From the NCBI GenBank assembly GCA_963931925.1, contig OZ007579.1, positions 34,155,082 to 34,219,081 on the forward strand: 64,000 nt of DNA, written 5' to 3'. This document shows, in pieces, positions 54,216-64,000 of the stretch (position 1 is its first letter; every line of letters begins with the position of its first letter). Position numbers and translations under genes: made by a program. Source of the stretch: Onchidella celtica (taxonomy: Eukaryota; Mollusca; Gastropoda; Systellommatophora; Onchidiidae). Below the pieces are notes generated by a model that saw only the letters and a list, made by a program, of their open reading frames with translations, did no database searches and was not told the DNA's origin.

Positions 54216-57200
54216 CAAGCGGGCGAGCGGACGAACTAGATCCACCCTCAAGTGCGAATCACCCACCATAGATATCAGATGAATTATTTACAGAAGTGGA
54301 ATAAAAATGAAGGCAAAGGAATATTGTTGTTGTAGCTTTTGATGTTGCTGGCAAGGCAGATGATGTCGGCGGTGGCACTTGTCATAACCCCCTGTCCAAC
54401 CACCGACTGCCTTCCTGCTCACTCCTGCCACCTTTCGCTCGCTCTTTCATCGCTCAGAGAGTAACATTTTCCACGACTTCCTTCACTACAACGGCGGTCT
54501 TTAATCTGTGGGACATGCTAACAAATATATTGTGCCAGCAAGACAATAGACAGAATATACTAGCAAAATGATAACGACAGATTGAAGGAGACCCTACCAT
54601 AAGCGCCCAGGAACCACCTACTTAAACACGGGGGGGGGGGGGGGGGGGAGAGAATATTTTGAGACCAAACTACACCTGTGGTCCTCCGAGTCCCAGGTGA
54701 CATCACCTTGCACCATAGATATACACTAGTGAACGACTTGCACAAACTATGTGGCTGTTTCATTAGACACACACGATTTTCATACAATTCAATAATTAGA
54801 TTTGATGAAAAACAAAAACCACACCAAAAAAAACCCAACTATATTCTATCAACCTTTTAAACCTATCACCGTACCAGAACCAAAAATCCTCCCAGCCCCA
54901 CCATATAGGCTTTTCGTATGCTGGAGGCAACTCATCCTCCCCCCCCCCCCCAAAGCGTTAGTACTTTGTGGATGCCCCCCCCCCCCCCCCAGATAAAGCC
55001 ATGAGACACAACACAATTAGTGGGGCGTAGTGAAGAACCACCGCAACTACTCTACACTACAGTAATCTGCCGGATCCCCAGTGAGCAAAAAAAAAACAAC
55101 AAAAACGTGCCGTTCTCCTCAAGAGGTAGCGGAATTCTCTATTATGTAGCGAGTGCCATCCTGATTACACGGCGAGGATGTAACGAGTAACTTTATCACT
55201 GCTGTCATACACCTAATAGAGTATTTCTTACTTTGACGTTTTGAGAGTGGGTCTAGTGGTGACTTGCGTCCTGGGAGGTTTGAGGAGGGAATGCAAATGT
55301 TGCCTAGGCGATGCTCTAGTAGCAAACACAATGGGCTTTATAACACTGTGACTTAACAGCTGATTCATTAAATGGAAACCGATAAGCGGTGAGTCGCAGC
55401 AGGGCTAGGTGTAAGAAGAAAGTTGGCGAAAAAAAAAAAGTATTTGCAGAGACCTAGGGATGTGGTCAGACAGCGTAAGAAAACGTTACAAGCAGAACAT
55501 GGATGTAAAAAAAAACAAACCAGGTCCAGCATTATAGAGTCAGAGACCAACATTGGTAGTTTGCAGTAAAAACTTTTGCCAAATTGTTTCTAACAGCTGA
55601 TTCAGTAGCATAATAATTATTATGTTTTGTTACGTTGTATTAACTCTATAAATCACATGCTGTATTAATTCTGTAAGTCACATACACTCATAAAACAGCT
55701 GATTCACCAGCTTCAGTTGTGTTAATTCCATAAATCACATACAGATGATTTAACAGCCGATTCGCTTTCACATTATGCTGTATCAACTCTGTACGTGTAT
55801 TTAAGTCACTGACGCACGTAAATCACTGCTGATTTATTACCCTACTGTGTTCTAGTATTTTGTCATACATTTGTCAAATAAACCCCCAAAGTAGCTGATT
55901 CACTACCAAACCATATGTTGCTGTATTATGTTGTATTTAATCCACATTAACATTGTATTCCGTACGTCGTATCTACTCTGTTGCATCTACCTATGCCTGA
56001 TCTCTGATCTTCAGTCTTGCATCCATTCTTCAACCCCCCCTTTACATATGGTGTGTCTATCTTACTGGCTCCTTCCCTCATTCACAACACAAATACCACC
56101 CCAATGATGCCTTCATAAGAAATGGAAACAACCATTAAACTGGCTCTCAGTCTCATAAAGATTTTTTCACTTGCACGGCGCTAATTCCTTCTTTCCCAGT
56201 CTTTTCTGCTTTCCATTCAGCGACCAGATAAAACTGCGCTCACCTTCAACATCAAAGACCCTCGCGCAACTCACAATAAAATGCTCGCTCTCTGAAGAAA
56301 CACGAGCGTGGTGTTGACGTTTTCCTGCCCCGGACGTAAATGCCAAGGGCGAAAGGGATGACGTCAGTTTGGGGAATCGATCATGACGACAAAATGTGAC
56401 GTCGCAAACGGCAAGGTCAAAAAAGAAAAAATGGCGCAGAAAATCAACAAATCAAAAAAAAATTGGGAATGCGAGATTAAAAACACGTGGGACGAATACC
56501 TTTCGGCCATAAAATTAAAATAAAAGATCAAAGCGAAAAGATACCTTGGCGCAGCCTACCTCGGGTATAAATTCAATTCATGCGGATTAAACCCGGGTGT
56601 TTGGGTGGGCTTGCGGATTGTACAAACACTTGCAAACTATGGCCCTTTGCACTACCGCTGAACACATTCGTCATGGCCTCTCGCTGAAGAGCACATTGGA
56701 TACTGATATCTATGCCATTACAATCAGTACAAAACCCTTCACCCTCGCCCAGAAGCCAGACTGTGTTATGAGAACAAACTTTTTCAGCGTGTGGGTGGGC
56801 GCCAAAGGTTAAAGCAATACTGTTTAACCTTAGATCACCCCTAGCGTTCAGAAGCACATCATCCCTCACGAGAGCACGGCTCGATACTTAACCCCCCGGG
56901 CAGGACAATGGAAGTACTCGAAAACTGGATTCTAATATCGCTTTGACCTATACTTTGGCTAGGTTTGGGTCACCGGGGAGCTGAGATGTAACGGTACACA
57001 TGTGCCCCAGTAAACACCGTTCTGCCACGCCCAAACCTCACCCACTCCCTCCCCGGCTCCCAATGGTGACCTCAGACAAATCGCATCATGTCCTGGGACA
57101 AGTCAAAGAAATATTATAATGAATGAGAGATGGTCGATTTCAACACAAGCTTATTTCATGACGGAATCCTGTAAATAAAATCAAAACGGGTGAAGCAAAC

Positions 57201-57640
57201 TTATTCCAACATTCTAATTTTATATGTTAGAAGTGGCCATGTTGTTGGTATGGTTATTTTGTGGAATATTATGTTGTGTATTAACGGTGTATGCCACCAA
57301 ACAGAATACAGTACGTATGCAGCAGTATCATCAGCATGACAAGAGAGTAAGTTACAAAACAAGCACACCACCACCTATCATCCACCCACTCATTCACAAC
57401 TGAATGGCCACCCATCACGAACCCTACAAACAGACAGACAAACTTCAAAATTGACTCTGGTACCACTTCATCTCCATGCCTGCCAGAAAACAGGATCAGC
57501 GGCCTCTTTTCTCCTGTTCGTGCAAGAGATTCCGCTTACAATAATCTTGGCCAGTAATCGTATCATCACTATGACAAAGTAACAACGACGGCGGGCGGGG
57601 GGGAGGGGGGGGTGTTGGTGGACGCTTCTGGTCGGGTCTC
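54216..57640. other. Non-coding, GC-patchy; nothing recognised
   Basis: Contains a G run (54631-54648), C runs (54941, 54976) and a single CRE palindrome TGACGTCA near 56359. No exon could be supported. Confidence 0.35.
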
Positions 57641-57734
57641 CTTCTGTCCTGTCATTCTGTTATCGTCTGGCGTTTCTCCTCGCACAGAATGACCGTTATA
57701 TTGTCCGCGTGCTCACCCCAAAAACTCATCAGCA

Positions 57735-58043
57735 CACGGTGGTCTAGAGACAAGGTGCTGGCCTCTCATGCCAAAGGTACCGGGTTCAAATCCCGGCAGG
57801 CATGTTGGAATTTGGGGATTTTTCTCATATTTTCATGTTCCTGATCCTATGGCAGGTAGGATAGAGCACCTAGTCTTCTCGGATAAGGACAAAAAAATTC
57901 GGAGGGCCCGTGTGCACGTTGCGCACGTTAAAGATACCTTGGCAGTTGGAAGTCGTGAAGAGCAGGCTGTACAAGGCCGAGGCCCAGGCTAAATTCTAAA
58001 AGAAACGAATCCCTACCACAATAAGATAAATAAAACAAGAAAA
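57735..58043 (+). mobile_element. tRNA-derived SINE, near full length (~300 bp)
   Basis: A box GGTGGTCTAGAGACAAGG (57739-57756) and B box GGGTTCAAATCCC (57782-57794) in tRNA spacing. Then comes an unrelated body containing GTGCACGTTGCGCACGTTAA and AGATACCTTGGCAGTTGGAA, and an A-rich end (AATAAGATAAATAAAAC). The GCACGTTAAAGATmCCTTGG motif is common in molluscan SINEs as I know them. Confidence 0.8.
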
Positions 58044-58860
58044 GGGGAGGTGTAAATGCCAAAGGCAGCGAACCTCCTAAAATAAAGACCTGAACACGCC
58101 CCAAGCTCAAACCATACCATACTTACCATACTCAAACTCAAGACTTCTGTCCTATCATTCTGTTATGTTTCCCAGCGCAGAGTGGCCGATACCGTGTCGA
58201 GGCATTCTCTCAAAACTCGGATCCAAACCAAACTCACGTTCAAACTTCTGTCCTACCATTCTGTTAAATTCCGTTTACCATCTTACTCTTGCCTAACATA
58301 TTACAGCATGAACGTTTATCATGTCGACGTGCTTTTTCCAAACTCAAAAACAACACCCGCAAACAACAACAACAATAACGACAGCTAACTACGATAAGGT
58401 GTAAAAACACTAGCGTTAATATCACAAAGCGAGAAACGTGCTCAGCGGAGCCAAGTCTCCCACTGCGAAGTTGACATCAATCATTCTCTTTAACGATGGT
58501 GCGCGGGCATTAGAAAGCTCAAGTAAATATGAAATAATATGCTTGAAGTTTATTCCAGGAAAACATGAAATGTCTTGTCTTTGACTGATGATGGCGAGTA
58601 ATTAAACTAATTCACGGGATAATGCGCCTAGAAGAGCATTAACCTTGGTGAGATTATAATGCACACGTCAAACAGCATGTTTGCCGCCGGAATCCGCGTG
58701 TAATTATAGTGTTTTTTTTTGCCAACACCCCCTTCTTAAAAGTGGAAAGACCAATTTAACACCAACTTGCGCAATGATGTAGAGCTTTTGGTGGGTGGGC
58801 GGGGGAAATTCCTTTCTTTGGTTCAGCTTGGCTTCCGTCTCAGATTGGCATCAAAAAGGT

Positions 58861-58985
58861 GACCCGGTGGCCCGCTGGATAGCGCGCTTGCCCGGGGGGC
58901 GAGATCTCCCCCGTTGCGCAATGCAACCAAACTTAATTATCGAGTTGTTTTCAAAGAACTTTTAAAATTAAAAACCACTTAGTGT
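58861..58985 (+). mobile_element. Possible second SINE head, decayed
   Basis: GGTGGCCCGCTGGATAGCGC resembles an A box region (58867-58886), but the B box is not recognisable. Confidence 0.3.
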
Positions 58986-59968
58986 CGGTCGCCTTGTAAA
59001 GGACCCAGCCCCACCTCTGTCATAGCCTCATTGTGTTTAAAGAGGTGGCGAACAGCAACAGCAATAAAACAAATGAGCTTCAAACAGCCCGTGTCCTCTC
59101 ATATTTCTGATATGTAAGAAGATGGTATGACTATACGCTATGGTTATTATATGAAAGAAACAGCCAAGCGGCAGCAGAGGGATTTGGGGTGGAGGGAGGA
59201 GGGGGGGGGGATCACATGCAGTAATGTTACTGCCAACCATTCCACAAGGAAAAGAAAGGACATCAAGGCGCTAACATTGCAAAAGAACAACAAAGGATAC
59301 GAAGACCCTAATATTCGGACAGAAAGACAAAGGACATAAAGGCCCTAATAATATTTGAAAAGAAAAACAAAGGACGCAAGTGAATGAAACATCGGGCAGG
59401 GTTGTCGGGCAGAATCCCCAAATTCAAACGATTATGCTTCAGCTCCATGTCGTAAGTACCCAACAAAAAGGCGTGTTACTTATCAAGCCATCATAACCCC
59501 CTGCATTACAGCTGCCCCGAAGCTTTCTCCATTGCAAACCATTACAACACTAAAAAGCCAAAATCCCGCCAGAAATTTGGCTAATCAGACGAATGACGTA
59601 CATGTCAAACAACGTCAGAATCGAATCAGCTCCATGTACGCCAGCTTAAAACTGCTGTTCATTAAGTTGGTTTAGCCAACCCCTCCCCCTTCTACCACCA
59701 CCCCATACCTGCCCTGGGACAGGAGGGTAGATAGGTGGGGATCCCGTCATTAGAAGGACACCCTTCATCTTCCAGCCCGACAGCGTTCCTATCTATAATT
59801 ACTGACGTCTTCGACAATCAACAACATATGTCTGGGGTCACATAACAACGGGTTCAACAAAGAACGGAAGCATTTCTATTTTATTCATCTTCCACGGGCT
59901 GCATTATCATTATCGCAGCATCAGCATCGCCATCGGAGAGGAGCCACTACCTTGCACAACAGCGGGAA

Positions 59969-60375
59969 CAATGTCACAAACAGGACTTTGCACAGGACAT
60001 GAACAACAACAACAACAATGTCAAAAACAGCATATTGCACAGGATATCAACAGCAACAGTGCCAAGGGCAGCCTCGTGTACAGGGTACCAACACCAACAA
60101 TAAAAATGTCACAAACAGCCTTTTGTACAGGGTACCAACAGCAACAAGAAAAATGCCACAAACAGCATTTTGTACAGGGTACCAACAGCAACAAAAAAAA
60201 ATGCCACAAACAGCATTTTGTACAGGGTACCAACAGCAACAAGAAAAATGCCACAAACAGCCTTTTATACAGGGTACCAACAGCAACAAGAAAAATGCCA
60301 CAAACAGCATTTTGTACAGGGTACCAACAGCAACAAGAAAAATGCCACAAACAGCATTTTTGTAAAGGATACTAA
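59969..60375. repeat. 47-bp minisatellite, ~8.6 copies
   Basis: Unit: ATGCCACAAACAGCATTTTG, then TACAGGGTACCAACAGCAAC, then AAGAAAA (47 bp). The last five units are nearly identical; earlier ones are diverged. Because 47 is not a multiple of 3, a reading frame passes through all three phases and repeats every 141 nt. The frames remain open on both strands through the array. Confidence 0.92.
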
Positions 60376-60599
60376 CAGCACCACCAAAGGTCATAAACAG
60401 CACTATTGTTACAAGATCCGTGCTTTAGACAGTGATATACAATTATGTGCTCCATTATTTGTCAAAGTTACTTCAACTACCATGTAAGAGAATAAATGCT
60501 TACATCTGCTCATCCACCCCGCCCCCCCCCCCAACTCCACGACCTACCTACGGTATGAAACAGTTCAAAATGTGTAATTATTATGCCCTCCTTCGGTAA

Positions 60600-60603
60600 C
60601 ATT

Positions 60604-60644
<41 letters not shown>

Positions 60645-60800
60645 GTCCCCCTCCTTTCCCTTTCTCTCTCTCTTCCGCCTCTCCCTCTCTCTCCTTCTCT
60701 AACTAGTTCACTCTCTTTTCCTCATCTCTCTCTCCCCCCCCCTCTCTCTTTGTCCTCCTCCCTCTTTCCCTCCCTAGTTCAGATTTCTCTTTTTCTCTCA
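60600..60800. repeat. (CT)n pyrimidine tract
   Basis: (CT)n, CTTT and C-run sequence over about 200 bases, pyrimidine-rich on the plus strand. C runs continue near 60801-60814. Confidence 0.9.
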
Positions 60801-61146
60801 CCCCCCCCCCCCCCAATCCTCTCCGCCTCCATCAGTCTACCCACCAGGGGTGCCCAGACAGAAAGCAGATTATGCAATGACAAAAGTGGAATCACAGCTA
60901 AACGACTCATTGCACACACACGTGCCCTTCATGTAGACCTCAGCCGGTGTCGCAACCACAGATCTCCCACCTACAGAGGAGGCAATCGTGAGTAGTTAGA
61001 AATGTTTAAGAACACATTAACTCCGTTTTCAGCATGCCTGATTAATTTTGCAACAGGGCGACGCTCGATATCGCTCTCAGAGGGGAATCCATTCCCATTT
61101 TCAGTTGCGATACTCAACTATCGATCCTGATGTTGGTGCAGTGTCG

Positions 61147-61399
61147 TCACTTCTCTACGCTACTGGCATAAGTCATTTTTTGACACTTTTGAGATATTAA
61201 GAAAAAATTGTCTCTTTCCCTGTCATTTGGTGACTTATGTCATTATGATTTTATTGTATTATTAGATTTTCCTATTGGCGCATTTCTTTTTCTATAACAT
61301 TTCTGTAATATTATCTGACAGCCCTCATGCTCAGGAAATGCAATGAATCGTGCCGTTTTGCATACGTCTGACATATATGTAATTATTGTAGAACCGTGG
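61147..61399 (-). mobile_element. MITE family C, copy 4
   Basis: Inverted relative to 17167: TCACTTCTCTACGCTACTGG ... CCCTCATGCTCAGGAAATGC ... GTCTGACATATATG. The right terminal repeat has decayed. Confidence 0.7.
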
Positions 61400-61526
61400 C
61401 GATATGAAAAATTAGACTGTGACAGAAACTCGTGGCGAGAATATGATTTTGGACAAAGCCATTGCCCTTCTTACGTATCAAACAGCACAGGAAATCAGTG
61501 ATTCAATGTATTATTAGACATGTGAG

Positions 61527-61765
61527 GCGGAACTTTACTTTTTCCTCCCCAAAATTGAGATATTTGGCATACTTGTAGCTCTAGACAGCCCGCACGTTGT
61601 GTTATAAGTTCGGAGTTAAATTCTGAAAACTAAGGGTTAAATAACCTTTTCTTGTATGTCTAAATAACGTAACTATTAAGTCTGGTAAAGAAAGTTGTTC
61701 AGTTTTATTTGTAAAAAGTGAGTTAGGACATTTATTTTACCACGCCGCCCTCGAAATTATCACGG
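61527..61765. repeat. Dispersed repeat family H, copy 2
   Basis: AAATTGAGATATTTGGCATA, TGTTATAAGTTCGGAGTTAA and AGTCTGGTAAAGAAAGTTGT in the order seen at 13283-13770. Confidence 0.6.
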
Positions 61766-62010
61766 GGAGATTTCGTTCATCTTAGAAAACTGTCCATTTT
61801 GAATCCGGCCCTTTAAATGTCTTATATGTGCTGCTGGACACACGTTTGCAGCAACAACCTTCTGTTGAAGTCTCAATACATTGTACTTTATTTACGGGTG
61901 GGAACCGCTGACAGATTCTCCAGCTCCAGTTAAAACGCGTCACAGCCAACGGCAATGCATACAATAATCATAGGCCCACACACTGCCCACTTCAAGAAAT
62001 ACATCATTAT

Positions 62011-62253
62011 TGGTCTGCGCTACTGGGTAAGTGTTTTGTGACACTTTTGAGATATTAATTTAAAAAAAGGTTTCTTTTCCTGTCATTTGGTGACTTATGC
62101 CATTACAATTCTATTGGATTATTACATTTTCCTATTGGTGCATTTCTTTTTCTATAAAAATAATATCTGATCCCTCATGCTCAGGAACGCTATGAACCGT
62201 CAGTTGCCTTTTGGCATATGTCTGATATAATGCCATTTATCGTAGAGCAGTGA
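62011..62253 (-). mobile_element. MITE family C, copy 5
   Basis: Inverted relative to 17167, same landmarks (TGTCATTTGGTGACTTATGC; CCCTCATGCTCAGGAACGC; CGTAGAGCAGTGA). It lies about 610 bp from copy 4 in the same orientation. Confidence 0.75.
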
Positions 62254-63109
62254 CAGTTTTTTTTTTGTTTTTGTATTGTAAAAATCCGGAAATCAGGGTA
62301 TTTCCCAAGAATTCCCACCCCTATAAATCTGAAGTAAGACTGTTCAGTCAAACAAAGGGGAGCAGACACAGATAAACACAGACAAATCATTTCTGGAGTA
62401 ACAGATACGGTCCTCTCTTCGATCCCATGATCAGACAATACAGCTACCACTACTCGTCTTACGATGCCCTCTAAAACCTACGACCTTCTCCAAATGGCTC
62501 AGAGTATGGATAAACGACGCTTACGATCTCTACCTTACATTCAGACGTTGGCGTAAACGCTTGAGAATACGCCAGTCGGTTTCTATTTTTATTATTATTA
62601 TTATTACTACTATTCAAAAAAACAAACCAAAACTGACATCGCTTTTTGAAAGGCAATCGCCTCTCTCTGCGGGTCAAACTTCGATTTACACCAAAAAAAA
62701 AAAAAAACAGATGGTTCAGCTGCAGGGAACAATTGATAAAATATTTTGAGTTCTTGCCAAATGGTTCCTGAGAATTTCAGCACAAATTCACACACTGATT
62801 TTAAATGCAGCTTGAATGATGCAGTGCCAATTCCACCCCCCCCCCCCCTTTCTCTTTTTTGAACGTGCTAATCTCAGCCAACAAGACAGAATGAAACAAC
62901 TCTCTCTCGTATTTACCGAATCAAGAATTTGAGTTTCAACTTGGATTTTACGGCGCGAAGGCACGATAATGGCCACTTTGCGCCTTTCACGATCTATTTG
63001 GTACCCTATTCATGTTAGGTATGCAGAGCTTCTAGATTTCACAAACAGAGTTAAATAGCTCTGTGTTCATTTTATTAAACTGGTAAAATTCTCAAAAGTT
63101 GTTTTGTAT

Positions 63110-63260
63110 ACACATGCATATCTGAGTTTTGTAAATGTGTATAAGTTTTTAAATTAAATGATAGATCTCGGCCTCTTTCAGAATGGACAAGATGCACTGT
63201 GGGTCCACGTTAGAAAATGATCCTTTCAAGGATCCGCAGGCAAAGTGGCTTCTTCGGATG
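63110..63260. repeat. Dispersed repeat family I, copy 3
   Basis: GGCCTCTTTCAGAATGGACA ... CACTGTGGGTCCACGTTAGA matches 35985-36040 and, more weakly, 29560-29600. Confidence 0.45.
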
Positions 63261-63554
63261 CGCATGAAAGTCACAACATGCTTTATTGGTCTTTGGCAAT
63301 CAAGAATTTATATCCCCCATCACAATATGTCTACGAACAAATCCCCCTGTAATGATCATCTCATGAGTGACGGGACTGACCAATCATAGTTCGGAGCACA
63401 CAGGGTCAAATTAAATTTGCAGTAACTCACATCGCAAGAATTTCATTTTGAAGAAGAATGACTCCCAATGAGGTATCAGTTCCCTTCGGGTCAAACTGAC
63501 GCTCGGGGAATTATGTTGGCGCAGCGAACCTCCTGTCATATAACTCCATTTTTT

Positions 63555-63870
63555 TTGGCCTTGAACGTCGTCTTTCTATCTGTTCTAAATCGAGGACCGC
63601 ACGGTAATGTCGTGACTTTAAAAAAAAAAAAAAGAGGGAGATTTGTCACGCTGGTAGCCCTTGACAGCCCACGGCATGTGTAAATATTGGAGGGATAAAT
63701 ACTGAAAACTGAGGGTAGTTGAATTACGTTCTTTTCTAAATACCGAAACCATTAAGTATGATAAAGAAGGTTATTAGGTTGTTTTTTTTTTTTGTTTCAC
63801 CGAAATTCTGGAGAAGAAAAAATCTACAATCCAAGTTACAACTGTTTGCCTCGCGGCCTTCGATACAAGG
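63555..63870. repeat. Dispersed repeat family H, copy 3 (diverged)
   Basis: TAAATACTGAAAACTGAGGG and CATTAAGTATGATAAAGAAG correspond to blocks at 61615-61700. Confidence 0.45.
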
Positions 63871-64000
63871 ATTTCATCTTTCTCTTTGAAATGGCACCTC
63901 TGGAAGTCTGAAAGATGGTGCATCCATTAGTGTGTAAACTAATCATGAAGGACTAATTAATGCCCCGTGGTCTAAATTTCAATAGCCAACCACGTACTAA

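Noticed and set aside
57739..57800. Functional tRNA gene
   Set aside because: tRNA-like boxes are followed by a SINE body and A-rich end, and the cloverleaf is incomplete.

Overview
This is animal nuclear DNA, not bacterial. Coding sequence is split into short exons with GT...AG introns, non-coding DNA dominates, and the window is full of simple-sequence arrays, MITE-like inverted-repeat elements, tRNA-derived SINE heads, LINE fragments and a Helitron end. The repeat style (SINEs with the 'gcacgttaaagat' body motif, many TTAA-flanked MITEs, long GACA/GATA/GATG arrays, long G/C runs) and the protein divergence suggest a lophotrochozoan, most likely a marine mollusc such as a gastropod. That assignment is inference.

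Two protein genes are supported, arranged tail to tail. (1) On the plus strand, 782-12250, an apparently complete 13-exon gene encodes a TMEM241-like Golgi nucleotide-sugar transporter (348 aa from the chosen start). All splice phases join in frame and the stop is at 12248-12250. (2) On the minus strand, 37741 down to 26331, six exons encode the C-terminal 265 residues of cyclase-associated protein (CAP): the polyproline stretch, the WH2 actin-binding motif and the CARP domain. The N-terminal exons of CAP were not found. They lie either unrecognised in 37742-64000 or beyond the right edge.

Layout. 1-733: upstream of TMEM241, with a 29-bp tandem duplication. 734-13250: TMEM241, with introns carrying a 630-bp TIR element, two tandem duplications, a possible piggyBac relic and several MITEs. 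13280-21065: a transposon graveyard, with a 1.9-kb foldback element enclosing the C-terminal half of a LINE reverse-transcriptase ORF, a MITE split by another MITE, a Helitron 3' end with the start of its Rep/helicase ORF, and a 65-bp satellite. 21065-26330: AT-rich, with no coding exon recognised, possibly long CAP 3' UTR plus spacer. 26331-37741: CAP exons separated by repeats, including a ~1.1-kb higher-order minisatellite with G runs. 37742-64000: no recognised coding exon. It holds a 279-bp-arm inverted repeat crossed by a second inverted repeat, minisatellites of 39, 32 and 47 bp, microsatellites, SINEs and further MITE copies, and may be CAP intron or intergenic DNA.

The two genes have unrelated housekeeping roles (Golgi sugar-nucleotide transport; actin monomer recycling). 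I see no new multi-gene system. The most unusual material is in the mobile and foldback elements: LINE coding sequence enclosed in an inverted-repeat element, crossing palindromes, nested MITEs with visible target duplications, and a 47-bp minisatellite that stays open in several frames on both strands. All repeat boundaries were set by eye and are approximate.
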